In this document: positions 27,147-36,898 of the stretch, piece after piece
Layout of the letters: each line of letters opens with the position of its first letter
Position numbering within the stretch: the first letter of the stretch is position 1
Origin: Streptococcus suis
Lineage (GTDB): Bacteria > Bacillota > Bacilli > Lactobacillales > Streptococcaceae
Direction: 5' to 3'
DNA length: 64,000 nt
Assembly (NCBI RefSeq): GCF_002960625.1
Contig: NZ_POJH01000048.1
Span: 1 to 64,000, forward strand
The notes under the pieces: model-generated
The model's input: only the letters and a program-made list of their open reading frames with translations
Databases searched by the model: none
What the model was told of the DNA's origin: nothing
Made by a program: the position numbers and the translations under genes

Positions 27147-28118
27147 AAGCAACAAGAGAAAATAAGGAGCGCCAACAAGAGTGACGACCAAGCCAGTTGG
27201 AATACCTGTGCCAACCAGTAGGGACCGTGCGATAATGTCGGCTATGATGAGCAGGATGCTACCGATTAGAAAGGCTAGGGGCAGACTATACTTGTGTTGC
27301 TTGCCGACCAATTGTTTGGCCAAATGACTGGCCAAGAGGCCGATAAAGGCAGTATTGCCTACCAAGAGCGAGCTGAGGCTGGCTAGGCTTGTGGCTAAGA
27401 TTAAGACGAGGATGCTTTCTTTTTGTCGATTTAGGCCCAGGCCAATTCCCAGATTGGCTTCTAGTTGCAGAATATTTAGTCTGGAGAAGCGGATAACACT
27501 AAACAGGCAGAGGACAAGCAAGCCAGGACCGACAAGGCTGATGGTCTGCCAATCATCTCCAACATATCTTCCCGACAACCAGCCTATAATACTATCTAAC
27601 TTGTAGCGATCAAACCGAACCATGAGGCTAACCATGCTACTTGAAAACAAGCAAGCCAGACCAACACCCGTTAGGACCAGGCGTGTTGGTTCTAACCCTT
27701 GTCCTTTTTTATAGGCCAGTAGATAAACCAAGCCAGTAGCTAAAAATCCGCCAGCTAAAGCCAGAAGAGGCTGAGAAAGTTGGAAAGAAATATTCCAAGT
27801 AAGTGCGAGGGTTAGTAGAAGTCCAGCACCGGCATTGATACCAAGGATACCAGAATCTGCCAAGGGATTTCGAGTGAGGGTTTGAAAAAGATGTCCGCTG
27901 ATTGCCAGAGCACCGCCAGCAAGAATGGAAACCATCAGACGTGGCAGACGAATTTTCCAAAAAATCAACTGGGTAGCGGAGCTAGCTTGTCCACTCATGG
28001 TAGTCAAAAGGTCGGTCAGTCCTAATTTACTGTAGCCAATAATGAGGGACAAACAGGACAAACTGATGAGCAAGAGTGAGAGGAAGAGAAAGATAGCTTT
28101 TTTCTTCATGCTTGCCAT
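27132..28118 (-). CDS. fhuG: FecCD-family siderophore ABC permease, second subunit
   Basis: A 328-residue polytopic permease of the FecCD/BtuC type with about nine or ten hydrophobic helices. Family segments include RLPRLMVSILAGGALAISG and NPLADSGILGINAGAGL near residues 60-100, and the C-terminal GTGIPTGLVVTLVGAPYFLLLL. It pairs with the other permease to form the channel of an iron(III)-siderophore importer. The start overlaps fhuB by 13 bases. The fhu names are by homology; the actual siderophore is unknown. Confidence 0.88.
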   Translation of the reverse strand: MASMKKKAIFLFLSLLLISLSCLSLIIGYSKLGLTDLLTTMSGQASSATQLIFWKIRLPRLMVSILAGGALAISGHLFQTLTRNPLADSGILGINAGAGLLLTLALTWNISFQLSQPLLALAGGFLATGLVYLLAYKKGQGLEPTRLVLTGVGLACLFSSSMVSLMVRFDRYKLDSIIGWLSGRYVGDDWQTISLVGPGLLVLCLFSVIRFSRLNILQLEANLGIGLGLNRQKESILVLILATSLASLSSLLVGNTAFIGLLASHLAKQLVGKQHKYSLPLAFLIGSILLIIADIIARSLLVGTGIPTGLVVTLVGAPYFLLLLKKEG

Positions 28119-29155
28119 TCCCCCTTTCGAATGAGCCAGAGAAAGATTGGTAGGCCAACAAAGCTAATTAGACTGGACAGGGGAGTTTCATAAGGTGGAT
28201 GGAGAGTTCGACTAATCAAATCCAACCAAACGAGAAAACCAGCACCAGCCAAGGATGAAAAAGGGAGGATATAACGGTAATCTTTGGGAAGTAGAGAGGT
28301 CAAGAGATTGGGGATAATCAAGCCGATAAAGGAGAGGGAACCGACCAGGGCAACGGAAGAAGCAGATAAGAGGACAACCATGGTCAGGAAGAAGAGGGTC
28401 ATTTTCTGCGTGTTTTGTCCCAAGGTCCTGGCCACAGTATCGTCCAAACTGAGAATGGTCAAGGAATGTGCAAAGACTTGTGCCAGAAGGAGCGCCAGTA
28501 GAATAAGCGGTGCAATCCACAATAGACTGTGCCAACTAATCGAGGTCAGGCTACCTGCCTCTAGTCCGATGATGTGATTGGATAAGTCAAATAATAAGGC
28601 CATTCCTTGTCCCAAGGCTTGCACGACGGCGGTAACCATTATTCCAGCCAAAATCAAATGTAGTGGACTATTGCTATACTTATTTTGCCGGCTGAAAAAA
28701 ATAACCAAGCTGGCCGTTAAGCCAGCACCTAGCAAGCAGGCGAAAAGACTGAGGAGTTCAGAAGAATGTGGCAGGAAGACCATTTTCAAAATCAGAAAGA
28801 GCCCCGCACCAGCAGGAATTCCTAGTAGTCCAGGGTCCGCCAAGCGATTGCGTGTCACAGCCTGCATGATGCTTCCCGAAGTTGCTAGACTAGCTCCAAC
28901 CAAGCCAGCCACCAGTATGCGGGGTAGGCGCAAATCAATCAAAACATCTTGAAGTTCAGACTGCTTCAAGGGTGCTTTTAAGACGGAGAGAATTTGGTCA
29001 TGAGTATAGGAAATAGCCCCCAAACGAAAGCCCCAGTAGGAACCCAATAAGAGTATGAAGAGAAGAAGGAAAAAAAGAGGGATAGGTGACAGACTAGCCT
29101 TGAAGCCAGCCGTAACCTCTTCCCCATTTTTTCTCTCCAAGTGTTTAAAAAACAT
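28106..29155 (-). CDS. fhuB: FecCD-family siderophore ABC permease, first subunit
   Basis: A 349-residue FecCD permease. An N-terminal cytoplasmic stretch is followed by a first helix at about residues 29-50. The conserved RLPRILVAGLVGASLATSG and NRLADPGLLGIPAGAGL lie near residues 77-120. The C-terminal YETPLSSLISFVGLPIFLWL is the usual end of the fold. It is adjacent to the second permease (13-base overlap) and to the binding protein, giving the gene order ATPase, binding protein, permease, permease. Confidence 0.88.
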   Translation of the reverse strand: MFFKHLERKNGEEVTAGFKASLSPIPLFFLLLFILLLGSYWGFRLGAISYTHDQILSVLKAPLKQSELQDVLIDLRLPRILVAGLVGASLATSGSIMQAVTRNRLADPGLLGIPAGAGLFLILKMVFLPHSSELLSLFACLLGAGLTASLVIFFSRQNKYSNSPLHLILAGIMVTAVVQALGQGMALLFDLSNHIIGLEAGSLTSISWHSLLWIAPLILLALLLAQVFAHSLTILSLDDTVARTLGQNTQKMTLFFLTMVVLLSASSVALVGSLSFIGLIIPNLLTSLLPKDYRYILPFSSLAGAGFLVWLDLISRTLHPPYETPLSSLISFVGLPIFLWLIRKGEWQA

Positions 29156-29168
29156 AGAGAATCAATCC

Positions 29169-30083
29169 TTATTTTGTGATAGCATCTTTGAGAACCTTCA
29201 GTTGGTACTCAAGTGAAATCGGGTCATTGAAGTAGAAGGCCTTGCTATCTACCTTGATAACGTGGTTGTTTTGAACAGCTGGGAGGTTTTTCCAAACATC
29301 ACTATTTAATAGACCAGCTGCGACACTTTCGTCTTCGACAGCCAAGATGATGTAGTCGCCTGCATAGTCAGGCAATACTTCTTGGGAAACAGCTAGAAAA
29401 CCAGGTCCAAATACCTCATCTTTGACTTTTTGCGGAGCTGTAAAGCCGAGTTCTTGGTAGATAATTTCCCCACCACGTCCCCAGTTATTACCGAAGAGGT
29501 AGAGGTCTTGACCAAGGTAGCCCATGATAGTAAAGCTTGCTGTATCCCCAGTTGTTGCCTTGATTTCCTTTGCAGCGCTTGCTACACTTTCTTTCCAGGC
29601 AGTCTGCCATTTTTCAACAGCAGTTTCTTGACCAAAGATTTGACCAAAAACTGACAAGGTTTCAGCATAGGAGTGCTTGCCGTATTCGAGGGAAATGGTT
29701 GGAGCAATTTCAGCAAGTTGTTCGATTTTTTCATCGGTTGAACCCGTTACGATAAGGTCCGGTTCCAGCGCAGCGATGGCTTCCAAATCCTCGCCGGTAA
29801 CAGCAGTAGCTCCTTTGAGTTTTTCAGAGAAGGCTGGATTTTCCAAATCATAGGAGGTAGCACCAACCACATCGAAGCCCAACTGCAACAAATAGCCAGT
29901 GTTGGCAAAGTTGAGGCTGACAACCTTTTTAGGCTGAGCTGGCACATCACCATAGTAGGAAACACCCTCGATAGTTGGCATAGCAGATAGGCTAGTCTGG
30001 TTTTCCTTTTGGGAAATAGCAGAGCAGGCAGTCAAGACTAGGACTGACAAAGCAAGACTAAGAGAAAGTAAAAACTTTTTCAT
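29169..30083 (-). CDS. fhuD: Iron-siderophore-binding lipoprotein
   Basis: A 304-residue periplasmic-binding-type lipoprotein. The signal peptide ends in LTAC, giving Cys20 as the lipidated residue. The helical-backbone binding fold (TroA/FepB class) has EGVSYYGDVPAQPKKVVSL near residue 45 and EPDLIVTGS near residue 105. It captures ferric siderophore outside the membrane and delivers it to the two permeases encoded downstream. Ligand type cannot be told from sequence. Confidence 0.88.
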   Translation of the reverse strand: MKKFLLSLSLALSVLVLTACSAISQKENQTSLSAMPTIEGVSYYGDVPAQPKKVVSLNFANTGYLLQLGFDVVGATSYDLENPAFSEKLKGATAVTGEDLEAIAALEPDLIVTGSTDEKIEQLAEIAPTISLEYGKHSYAETLSVFGQIFGQETAVEKWQTAWKESVASAAKEIKATTGDTASFTIMGYLGQDLYLFGNNWGRGGEIIYQELGFTAPQKVKDEVFGPGFLAVSQEVLPDYAGDYIILAVEDESVAAGLLNSDVWKNLPAVQNNHVIKVDSKAFYFNDPISLEYQLKVLKDAITK

Positions 30084-30092
30084 GGGAACTCC

Positions 30093-30893
30093 TTATTTTT
30101 TTGTAGAAGGTTTTGCGTGAGTATAGGTAGCTAAAATTGGATAACCAAAGTGGCTGGCTGGTAAAATATCTGCTTCAATAGCAAATAGTTGGCGCAGGTG
30201 TTCAACCGTGATGACCTCTTCCGGACTTCCCTCTTTAAGAATGTGTCCGTCTTTCATGGCAATGATGTAGTCAGAAAAACGGGCGGCATGGTTGAGGTCA
30301 TGGAGTACCATAACAATGGTTTTGCCATTATCCCGATTGAGCCTTTGTAACAACTCAAGAACTTCTAACTGGTGGTGCATATCCAGATAGGTTGTCGGTT
30401 CATCTAGAAGGATGATATCTGTATCCTGGGCTAGCGCCATGGCTATCCAAACTCGTTGCCGTTGACCACCTGAAAGGGATTGAAGAGGAGTATGGGCGAA
30501 TGCCATGGTTTGCGTTTCTGTTAAAGCCCATGCAATCTTCTCTCTATCCAAATCAGTCAGTCGACCAAAGGCATTTTGATGGGGAAAGCGTCCATAGGAC
30601 ACTAGGTCATAGACACAGATACCGTCTAGATTTTCCTGGATCTGTGGGAGTAGGGCTAAGTGCTTGGCTACTTCCTTAGTTGGCAGTTCTTGGATGAGTT
30701 TTCCATCCAGATAAACCATTCCCTTGTCAGCAGGCAAGATACGGCTGAGAGCCTTTAATAGCGTAGATTTTCCGCACCCATTGGGACCGATAATACTACT
30801 TATCTTTCCACTCGGAATTTCAATGGACAGCTCGGATAGAACAGTTTTTTGTCCATAAGAAAGTTCTAAATCCTTGGCTGAGATGGTGACCAT
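30093..30893 (-). CDS. fhuC: Iron-siderophore ABC transporter ATPase
   Basis: A 266-residue ABC ATPase: Walker A GPNGCGKST near residue 37, signature LSGGQRQRV near 140, Walker B IILLDEPTT near 160, and switch His in VLHDLNHA near 197. The ATG at 30893 follows AAAGGAGG; the upstream in-frame ATG at 30911 precedes this site and is rejected. It is the first gene of the importer operon. Minus-strand promoter elements (TTGTTT, 16 bases, TATAAT) lie at 30922-30949. An AT-rich Fur/PerR-like stretch lies further upstream but is not convincing. Confidence 0.9.
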   Translation of the reverse strand: MVTISAKDLELSYGQKTVLSELSIEIPSGKISSIIGPNGCGKSTLLKALSRILPADKGMVYLDGKLIQELPTKEVAKHLALLPQIQENLDGICVYDLVSYGRFPHQNAFGRLTDLDREKIAWALTETQTMAFAHTPLQSLSGGQRQRVWIAMALAQDTDIILLDEPTTYLDMHHQLEVLELLQRLNRDNGKTIVMVLHDLNHAARFSDYIIAMKDGHILKEGSPEEVITVEHLRQLFAIEADILPASHFGYPILATYTHAKPSTKK

Positions 30894-30921
30894 AAGTCCT
30901 CCTTTACTCACATTGATGTCT

Positions 30922-30949
30922 ATTATATCATAGTTATCGGGGGAAACAA
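30922..30949 (-). promoter_or_regulatory. Promoter of the iron-siderophore operon
   Basis: On the minus strand TTGTTT, 16 bases, then TATAAT (plus strand ATTATA at 30922-30927). It lies 30 bases before the fhuC start. Iron-dependent repression is expected in such systems but no clear Fur box is seen. Confidence 0.6.
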
Positions 30950-31142
30950 AGAGTTTTCTGACAATTTTAATTTAATAAGAATGGTTATAAAAATGCCAAA
31001 AAGTAGCAGAAATACTTGGGAAAAACAATTATATTTGTTCATAGTTTTATGCAATATCATGATAGATATAAAAATAGTGGGAGAATGATTTCAGTAGCCT
31101 TCTTCCTGACAGTGGAATAGTTGATTTGCAGTGTCCAAGAGG

Positions 31143-31226
31143 ATGGTCGTTCTCTCTTTGTTGGTCTTCCTTGCTCTCTACTTCCTTCACTATTATTGGC
31201 TATTTTATAAGAAATATCCAGAATGA
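31143..31226 (+). CDS. Possible 27-residue membrane peptide
   Basis: The frame MVVLSLLVFLALYFLHYYW then LFYKKYPE and a stop (28 codons) would give one membrane helix with a basic tail. It lies in an otherwise empty 500-bp gap (30912-31412) between fhuC and murE, next to the intergenic repeat copy B. AAGAGG lies directly before the ATG, too close for a normal Shine-Dalgarno. It may be chance; kept because short membrane peptides are often missed. Confidence 0.25.
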   Translation: MVVLSLLVFLALYFLHYYWLFYKKYPE

Positions 31227-31233
31227 CTAAATA

Positions 31234-31402
31234 GGGAGTGGGAAAGAACTCGACTAGTTAAAAAAGAGTTCGTCTTCCCACCCCCGCACAGTTGATTAGG
31301 TTGGATTTGGAGTGTAAAACACGAACAAATCCGCCAATCAACCACTGCGCTGAGATGTTGACACGAACTCTAAGAAGTGGTGCTAGGCTTGAGACCAGCC
31401 TC
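31234..31402. repeat. Intergenic repeat, copy B (about 170 bp, two hairpins)
   Basis: This nearly repeats 9506-9676, in the same orientation. The GGGAAAGAACTCG stem half, the central CACCCCCGCACAGTTG, the second stem (AGGTTGGATTT with AAATCCGCCAA), and ACTGCGCTGAGATGTTGACA are all shared. Here it abuts the murE 3' end, so its right part (AGGCTTGAGACCAGCCT) may serve as a terminator for murE on the minus strand. The remainder of the gap (30950-31233) shows no other supported feature apart from the weak peptide ORF. Confidence 0.75.
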
Positions 31403-31412
31403 TTTATAGGTT

Positions 31413-32858
31413 TTATCTATATTTTTTAGCGATTTCAAGGTCGCCCGCATAGTCTTGACGCTGGTCATTGACAATCTGGTAGGCATCGGCTCCCTTGCCT
31501 GCAATGATGACGGCATCCTGAGGTGAGGTAGTCTGGCTCATAGCTGTGCGAATGGCTTCTTCACGGTCTAAGATGAACTCACTTGGTCGGGTCATGTGGG
31601 CGCGGATTTGCTGGGCAATTGCTGCAGGGTCTTCACGGTTGGGGTCATCAGCTGTCAGGATAACATCAATCTGCGGATAGTCATTGAGCAACAGACCGAA
31701 GTCCTTGCGTCTGCTTTCTCCCTTGTTCCCAGGAGCTCCCAGTATTAAAATCACTTTGCCTGTCTGGTGTTCCAAGACGACATCGATTAGCTTTTTCACA
31801 CTGTCACCGTTATGGGCATAGTCTACGAAGACCTTGGCTCCGTTTTGTTGGGTCAGGACTTCCATACGACCAGGGACATTGGTTTGGGCAATCCCTGTGT
31901 GAATATCTTCCAGACTTGCGCCCAAACGAAGACAGGCCAGTCCTGCTGCGAGGGCATTTTCTTGGTTGAAGCCACCGATGAGTTGGATGTCGTAGTGGCC
32001 AGCCAATTTGCCGGTCGCTGAGAAGTCAAAACCTGCTGACTGGGTGATTTCATTTTCAGAAGCTGGACCGTAAAAGTCATGGTCTTTAGAGATGACTTGC
32101 TCTTTCACCACTTCAAAATGGTCCATGCCAGCATTGACAATAACCGCTCTGCTATTGTCCATCAAAAGCCGCTTGTGGTAGAAATAGTCCTCAAAGGTCG
32201 GGTGTTCGATGGGTCCGATATGGTCGGGGCTGATGTTGAGGAAGACGCCGACATCAAAGGTCAGCCCGTAAACCCGCTTGACCAGATAGGCCTGGCTGGA
32301 CACTTCCATAATCAGGTGGGTCATGCCGTTTTGAACTGCCTCCGCCATCATGGCAATGAGGTCCAGGCTTTCAGGAGTGGTCAGGGCAGATTTGAAGAAG
32401 GTTTTGCCGTCCAGGGTAGTGTTCATGGTCGAAAGCATGGCAGGCTTGTGGTGGATGTTGAGGATGTTAAAGGCAAAATAAGCTGCTGTTGTTTTACCTT
32501 TGGTGCCGGTGAAGGCCAGGAGTTTGAGCTTTTTCTGGGGCTGACCATGAAATTCCATGGCAATTAGACTCATAGCCTGCTTGATGTCCTTGACCAGAAT
32601 AGCAGGAATACCGACTTCATGGTCGATTTCAGACACATAAGAAGCAAGTCCGTTTTCAATAGCCTTTTCCAAAAATTCCTTCTTAAAGGCCAAACCCTTG
32701 GCAAAAAAGAGGGTCGTTGGGCTAACAGTCCGGCTATCATAGCTGAGAGCGTCAAACTGGACATCCGTCCAAGTGCTATCAATCTGATTATTTTGTTTGA
32801 TCTGGCGGAAGTTGTTATCCGCCTTCAAGATTTCTAATACACGTTCCATTTTCATCAT
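31413..32858 (-). CDS. murE: UDP-MurNAc-L-Ala-D-Glu:L-lysine ligase
   Basis: A 481-residue Mur ligase adding L-lysine to the peptidoglycan precursor. The ATP-binding GTKGKTT motif is near residue 117, and the C-terminal domain carries DDPNREDP, the amino-acid-binding loop in lysine-adding streptococcal enzymes (DNPR in diaminopimelate enzymes). Full length. Divergent from polA. The promoter (TTGTCA, 17 bases, TACAAT) ends six bases before the ATG and there is no Shine-Dalgarno, so a leaderless transcript is expected; a second ATG follows immediately. Confidence 0.93.
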   Translation of the reverse strand: MMKMERVLEILKADNNFRQIKQNNQIDSTWTDVQFDALSYDSRTVSPTTLFFAKGLAFKKEFLEKAIENGLASYVSEIDHEVGIPAILVKDIKQAMSLIAMEFHGQPQKKLKLLAFTGTKGKTTAAYFAFNILNIHHKPAMLSTMNTTLDGKTFFKSALTTPESLDLIAMMAEAVQNGMTHLIMEVSSQAYLVKRVYGLTFDVGVFLNISPDHIGPIEHPTFEDYFYHKRLLMDNSRAVIVNAGMDHFEVVKEQVISKDHDFYGPASENEITQSAGFDFSATGKLAGHYDIQLIGGFNQENALAAGLACLRLGASLEDIHTGIAQTNVPGRMEVLTQQNGAKVFVDYAHNGDSVKKLIDVVLEHQTGKVILILGAPGNKGESRRKDFGLLLNDYPQIDVILTADDPNREDPAAIAQQIRAHMTRPSEFILDREEAIRTAMSQTTSPQDAVIIAGKGADAYQIVNDQRQDYAGDLEIAKKYR

Positions 32859-32864
32859 GTTTCT

Positions 32865-32893
32865 ATTGTAAACCTATCGAGGATATTTGACAA
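32865..32893 (-). promoter_or_regulatory. murE promoter positioned for a leaderless mRNA
   Basis: Minus strand TTGTCA (plus TGACAA 32888-32893), 17-base spacer, TACAAT (plus ATTGTA 32865-32870), then six bases to the ATG at 32858. Transcription would begin at or next to the start codon. Confidence 0.7.
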
Positions 32894-32989
32894 GTCTGGG
32901 CTATTCTCAACTTCATTTTTCCGATTTCATATCTATTTTGGACTTCTTATATTCTAGGAGAAATATCGAAATCATGCTATAATAGACCT

Positions 32990-35626
32990 ATGAAAAAAAA
33001 TAAATTACTACTTATCGATGGCTCTTCGGTAGCCTTCCGTGCCTTCTTTGCACTTTATAACCAAATTGACCGCTTCAAGAATGCCAATGGTCTGCATACC
33101 AACGCCATTTACGGCTTCAACCTCATGCTGGACCACATGATGAAGCGGATTGAGCCGACCCACATCCTGGTGGCCTTTGACGCCGGCAAGACCACCTTCC
33201 GTACTGAGATGTACGCTGATTACAAGGCAGGGCGTGCCAAGACACCTGACGAGTTCCGCGAGCAGTTCCCCTTCATCCGTCAGATGCTGGATGCCATGGG
33301 GGTCAAGCACTATGAGTTAGCTCAGTACGAGGCAGACGATATTATCGGTACCTTGGACAAAATGGCAGAGCGGACAGACATTCCCTTCGATGTGACCATT
33401 GTCAGCGGTGACAAGGACTTGATCCAGCTGACAGACGAAAATACCGTTGTCGAGATTTCCAAGAAAGGCGTAGCCGAATTCGAAGAATTTACACCAGCCT
33501 ACCTCATGGAAAAAATGGGTATCACTCCTGCTCAGTTTATCGACCTCAAGGCCCTCATGGGCGATAAGTCCGATAACATCCCTGGCGTGACCAAGATTGG
33601 TGAGAAGACAGGTCTCAAACTCCTGATTGAACACGGGTCACTAGACGGCATTTACGAAAACATCGACAGCATGAAAGCGTCGAAGATGAAAGAAAACCTG
33701 ATTGCTGATAAGGAGCAGGCATTTCTATCTCGGACCCTTGCCACCATTGATACCAATGCTCCTATTGAAATCGGACTGGATGACCTGATCTATGAAGGTC
33801 CCAAGGTAGAAGAACTCGGTCAATTCTACGACGACATGGGCTTCAAGCAGTTGCGGGCTCAGTTGGGAACTAGTGCTGAGGAAGAACTTCCTGCAGTCGA
33901 GTTTCAAACAGTCACCGAATTGACTGAGGACATGCTGCAGGCAGACCAATTTTTCTATTTTGAAATCTTAGGTGAAAACTACCATCGAGAAGACTTGGTG
34001 GGACTGGCCTGGGGAGATAAGGAGCAGATTTATGTCGGAGGACCAGAGCTGCTGGACAGTCCAATCTTGCGTGATTTCCTTGAAAACCAGACCATCAAAA
34101 CCTATGACTTCAAGCGTGGAAAAGTCCTCCTAGCCCGTCAAGGCTTGGACTTGCCGTTGGCTAGCTTTGATAGCCGTCTGGCAAAGTACCTCCTGTCAAC
34201 AGTCGAAGACAATGCCATCACCACTATTGCCAACCTCTATGGTCAAACTCGTTTAGTGCCCGACGAAGTTGTTTATGGTAAGGGAGCAAAATTGGCCCTC
34301 CCAGAACGAGCAGAATACTTCCCTCATCTTGCCAACAAGCTACAGGTTCTTATCGAAACAGAAGCAGTCATGCTGGAAAAACTGGAAGAAAACCAGCAAG
34401 TTTCCCTTCTTTTTGACATGGAATTACCCCTAGCAAATGTCCTAGCAAAGATGGAAATTACAGGAATCAAGGTTCAAAAAGAAACCTTGCAGACCATGCA
34501 GGATGAAAATGAAGTCTTGATTGAACAGCTAACCAAGGAAATCTATGAGTTAGCAGGTCAGGAGTTTAATATCAATTCACCAAAACAACTGGGAACGATT
34601 CTCTTTGAAGACATGGGCTTGCCTTTGGAATACACCAAGAAAACCAAGACAGGCTACTCAACTGCAGTGGATGTTCTAGAACGCTTGGCCCCAATCGCTC
34701 CAGTCGTTTCCAAGATTTTGGACTACCGTCAGATTACCAAGCTTCAGTCAACCTATGTCATCGGCTTGCAGGATGCGATTTTAGAAGACGGCAAGATCCA
34801 TACTCGTTATGTACAGGATTTGACTCAGACAGGTCGTCTGTCTTCGACGGACCCTAACCTGCAAAATATCCCTGTCCGATTGGAGCAAGGCCGCTTGATT
34901 CGTAAGGCTTTTGTACCTTCGCTTGATGACAGTGTTCTTCTGGCTTCGGATTACTCACAGATTGAATTGCGCGTCTTGGCGCATATTTCTCAAGATGAGC
35001 ACCTGATTGAAGCCTTCAAACGAGGCGATGATATCCATACCTCTACAGCCATGCGGGTCTTCGGCATTGAAAAAGCAGAAGATGTGACAGCAAATGACCG
35101 CCGCAATGCCAAGGCAGTAAACTTTGGAGTGGTTTACGGTATCTCAGACTTTGGCTTGTCCAATAACTTGGGCATTACCCGTAAGGAAGCCAAGGACTAT
35201 ATTGATACCTATTTTGAACGCTTCCCAGGTATCAAGAACTACATGGAAACCATTGTGCGTGAGGCGCGTGATAAGGGATATGTAGAAACCATCTACAAGC
35301 GCCGTCGAGAATTACCAGATATTAACTCACGCAATTTCAACGTCCGAAATTTTGCCGAGCGAACAGCCATCAACTCCCCAATCCAAGGATCCGCTGCTGA
35401 TATCCTCAAGGTGGCCATGATCAACTTGGACAAGGCCATTGAAGAAGCAGGTTTGACAGCTCGCTTGCTCCTGCAAGTCCATGACGAAATTGTCTTGGAA
35501 GTGCCGAAAGCAGAATTGGAAACAGTAAAAAAATTAGTAAAAGAAACCATGGAATCAGCCATTGCTCTGTCTGTCCCATTGATTGCGGATGAAAATGATG
35601 GTCAGACTTGGTATGAAGCCAAATAG
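32990..35626 (+). CDS. polA: DNA polymerase I
   Basis: An 878-residue repair and replication polymerase. The 5' nuclease domain spans about residues 1-290, with DADDIIGT-type acidic residues and GDKSDNIPGVTKIGEKTG near 190. A 3'-exonuclease-like domain follows (about 300-460) with the key acidic residues apparently degenerate, as in other Gram-positive PolA. The polymerase domain contains DYSQIELRVLAHIS, RRNAKAVNFGVVYG and LLLQVHDEIVLE. The extended -10 (TGCTATAAT, hexamer 32978-32983) ends six bases before the ATG with no Shine-Dalgarno, implying a leaderless transcript. Confidence 0.95.
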   Translation: MKKNKLLLIDGSSVAFRAFFALYNQIDRFKNANGLHTNAIYGFNLMLDHMMKRIEPTHILVAFDAGKTTFRTEMYADYKAGRAKTPDEFREQFPFIRQMLDAMGVKHYELAQYEADDIIGTLDKMAERTDIPFDVTIVSGDKDLIQLTDENTVVEISKKGVAEFEEFTPAYLMEKMGITPAQFIDLKALMGDKSDNIPGVTKIGEKTGLKLLIEHGSLDGIYENIDSMKASKMKENLIADKEQAFLSRTLATIDTNAPIEIGLDDLIYEGPKVEELGQFYDDMGFKQLRAQLGTSAEEELPAVEFQTVTELTEDMLQADQFFYFEILGENYHREDLVGLAWGDKEQIYVGGPELLDSPILRDFLENQTIKTYDFKRGKVLLARQGLDLPLASFDSRLAKYLLSTVEDNAITTIANLYGQTRLVPDEVVYGKGAKLALPERAEYFPHLANKLQVLIETEAVMLEKLEENQQVSLLFDMELPLANVLAKMEITGIKVQKETLQTMQDENEVLIEQLTKEIYELAGQEFNINSPKQLGTILFEDMGLPLEYTKKTKTGYSTAVDVLERLAPIAPVVSKILDYRQITKLQSTYVIGLQDAILEDGKIHTRYVQDLTQTGRLSSTDPNLQNIPVRLEQGRLIRKAFVPSLDDSVLLASDYSQIELRVLAHISQDEHLIEAFKRGDDIHTSTAMRVFGIEKAEDVTANDRRNAKAVNFGVVYGISDFGLSNNLGITRKEAKDYIDTYFERFPGIKNYMETIVREARDKGYVETIYKRRRELPDINSRNFNVRNFAERTAINSPIQGSAADILKVAMINLDKAIEEAGLTARLLLQVHDEIVLEVPKAELETVKKLVKETMESAIALSVPLIADENDGQTWYEAK

Positions 35627-35637
35627 AAAGGAATGAC

Positions 35638-36387
35638 ATGAAAAAAACCTTAGTATGTATTGGATTATGTAGCTTGCTATTAGCAGGCTGTGGAGAAAAG
35701 ACAGAAAATAAGGGCACCAACCCTTCTGGAGCTGATTTTTCAACACAATTACCTATTTTGAAAGAAAAACAGGACACCACCAACGAAACCATGAATGTTC
35801 TTGCCAATGCACCTCTTGTGGTGGTTAATGCCAATCCACCAGCAGACGAGACGCAAAAAGGCCACAAGATTCATGCAGCCAATAATGGAGTTGCTGAAAA
35901 GGATGAAGCTGGTAATATCAAGGAGTATTTCCGATATTATGATGTACCAGCCAACTGGACCATCAACGCTGAGAATACAGAAGACGAAACCATTGCAGCA
36001 GTCTACGATGTCAAAGTAGGATCGAGCAACTTTATGGTCCAGCTTTACAATATCAATGCCTTTAATACCTCACCTCTTGAAGAAGGTCGCAATATGACCC
36101 CTGAGGAATTGGAAGCTCGTATGGCTGAAACCAACCATTCATTTGTTGAAAAAACCATCGTCACCATTAACGGTCAAGAATGGCAGGCAGGTCGACAAAT
36201 CATGAAAGACCAAAAAATGGCCCGTATTACCTTCTATCGCATGGAATCAACAGGTGCCTATGACGACTCTGTTGTAGTAGGCTCTATCTATTACTCGCTC
36301 GACCCAGGCTTGGATAAGGATCGGACCAACCTCAAGCAGACCATCGGTCAGCTCAAGGATGTTCTCTACAATATTTCTAAGAAATAA
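35638..36387 (+). CDS. Lipoprotein of unknown function
   Basis: A 249-residue lipoprotein: the signal peptide ends in LLAGC with Cys18 as the lipid-modified residue, followed by a polar linker rich in E, N and T. The folded part (about residues 80-249) is beta-rich with no motif I recognise; FRYYDVPANWTINAENTEDE and WQAGRQIMKDQKMARITFY are distinctive stretches. It follows polA by 11 bases with AAAGGAATG as Shine-Dalgarno, so it may be co-transcribed with polA. Function unknown; a surface-exposed adhesin or folding role cannot be judged. Confidence 0.85.
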   Translation: MKKTLVCIGLCSLLLAGCGEKTENKGTNPSGADFSTQLPILKEKQDTTNETMNVLANAPLVVVNANPPADETQKGHKIHAANNGVAEKDEAGNIKEYFRYYDVPANWTINAENTEDETIAAVYDVKVGSSNFMVQLYNINAFNTSPLEEGRNMTPEELEARMAETNHSFVEKTIVTINGQEWQAGRQIMKDQKMARITFYRMESTGAYDDSVVVGSIYYSLDPGLDKDRTNLKQTIGQLKDVLYNISKK

Positions 36388-36437
36388 ATGAAATGACCGT
36401 TTTGCTAATCTAGTTGTCAAATGATAAGGAGCTCGTG

Positions 36438-36875
36438 ATGACCTACTCATTTCAAAATCCCAGTCAAGAACAAATTTTTACTTACCTGAAGAATGCCAAG
36501 ACCATTGCAGTCGTTGGCTTATCTAGCCGTGAAGAAACAGCAGCTTATCGGGTGTCCAAGCTCATGCAAGAAGCAGGTTATAAGATTATCCCAGTCAATC
36601 CAAGAGCAGCAGGTGAGACTATCCTCGGAGAAAAGGTTTATGCTAGCCTTTTGGACCTTGACCAGCCGATCGATATTGTCAATGTTTTTCGTCGCTCTGA
36701 GTTTTTAGCTGATGTGGCGCGTGAGTTTGTCCAGACAGAAGCACAGGTCTTTTGGGCTCAGCTTGGATTGGAAAGCCAAGAAGCAGAAGAAATATTGCGC
36801 CAGGCTGGTCGCAATGACCTTGTCATGAACAAGTGTATCAAAATTGAATACTTAGATATGCAGGAAGCTTCATGA
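36438..36875 (+). CDS. CoA-binding domain protein (YccU type)
   Basis: A 145-residue single-domain CoA-binding protein with a Rossmann-like fold. The start KNAKTIAVVGLSSREETAAYRV carries the GLSS nucleotide loop, followed by YKIIPVNPRAAGE and DIVNVFRRSEF. The conserved cysteine in MNKCIKIEY is present. Such proteins bind CoA or related ligands; the cellular role is unclear. The ATG at 36438 follows AAGGAG by seven bases; a TTG further upstream is rejected. It is flanked by two lipoprotein genes. Confidence 0.88.
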   Translation: MTYSFQNPSQEQIFTYLKNAKTIAVVGLSSREETAAYRVSKLMQEAGYKIIPVNPRAAGETILGEKVYASLLDLDQPIDIVNVFRRSEFLADVAREFVQTEAQVFWAQLGLESQEAEEILRQAGRNDLVMNKCIKIEYLDMQEAS

Positions 36876-36898
36876 TCGGATAGTCGGAGGTGGTATTG

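Noticed and set aside
30950..31000. Fur or PerR box upstream of the iron-siderophore operon
   Set aside because: The sequence is AT-rich and only loosely like a Fur box; no clear inverted repeat of the right spacing was seen.
32079..32567. A 162-residue ORF opposite murE
   Set aside because: It lies wholly antisense to murE; its composition is that of a shadow frame.
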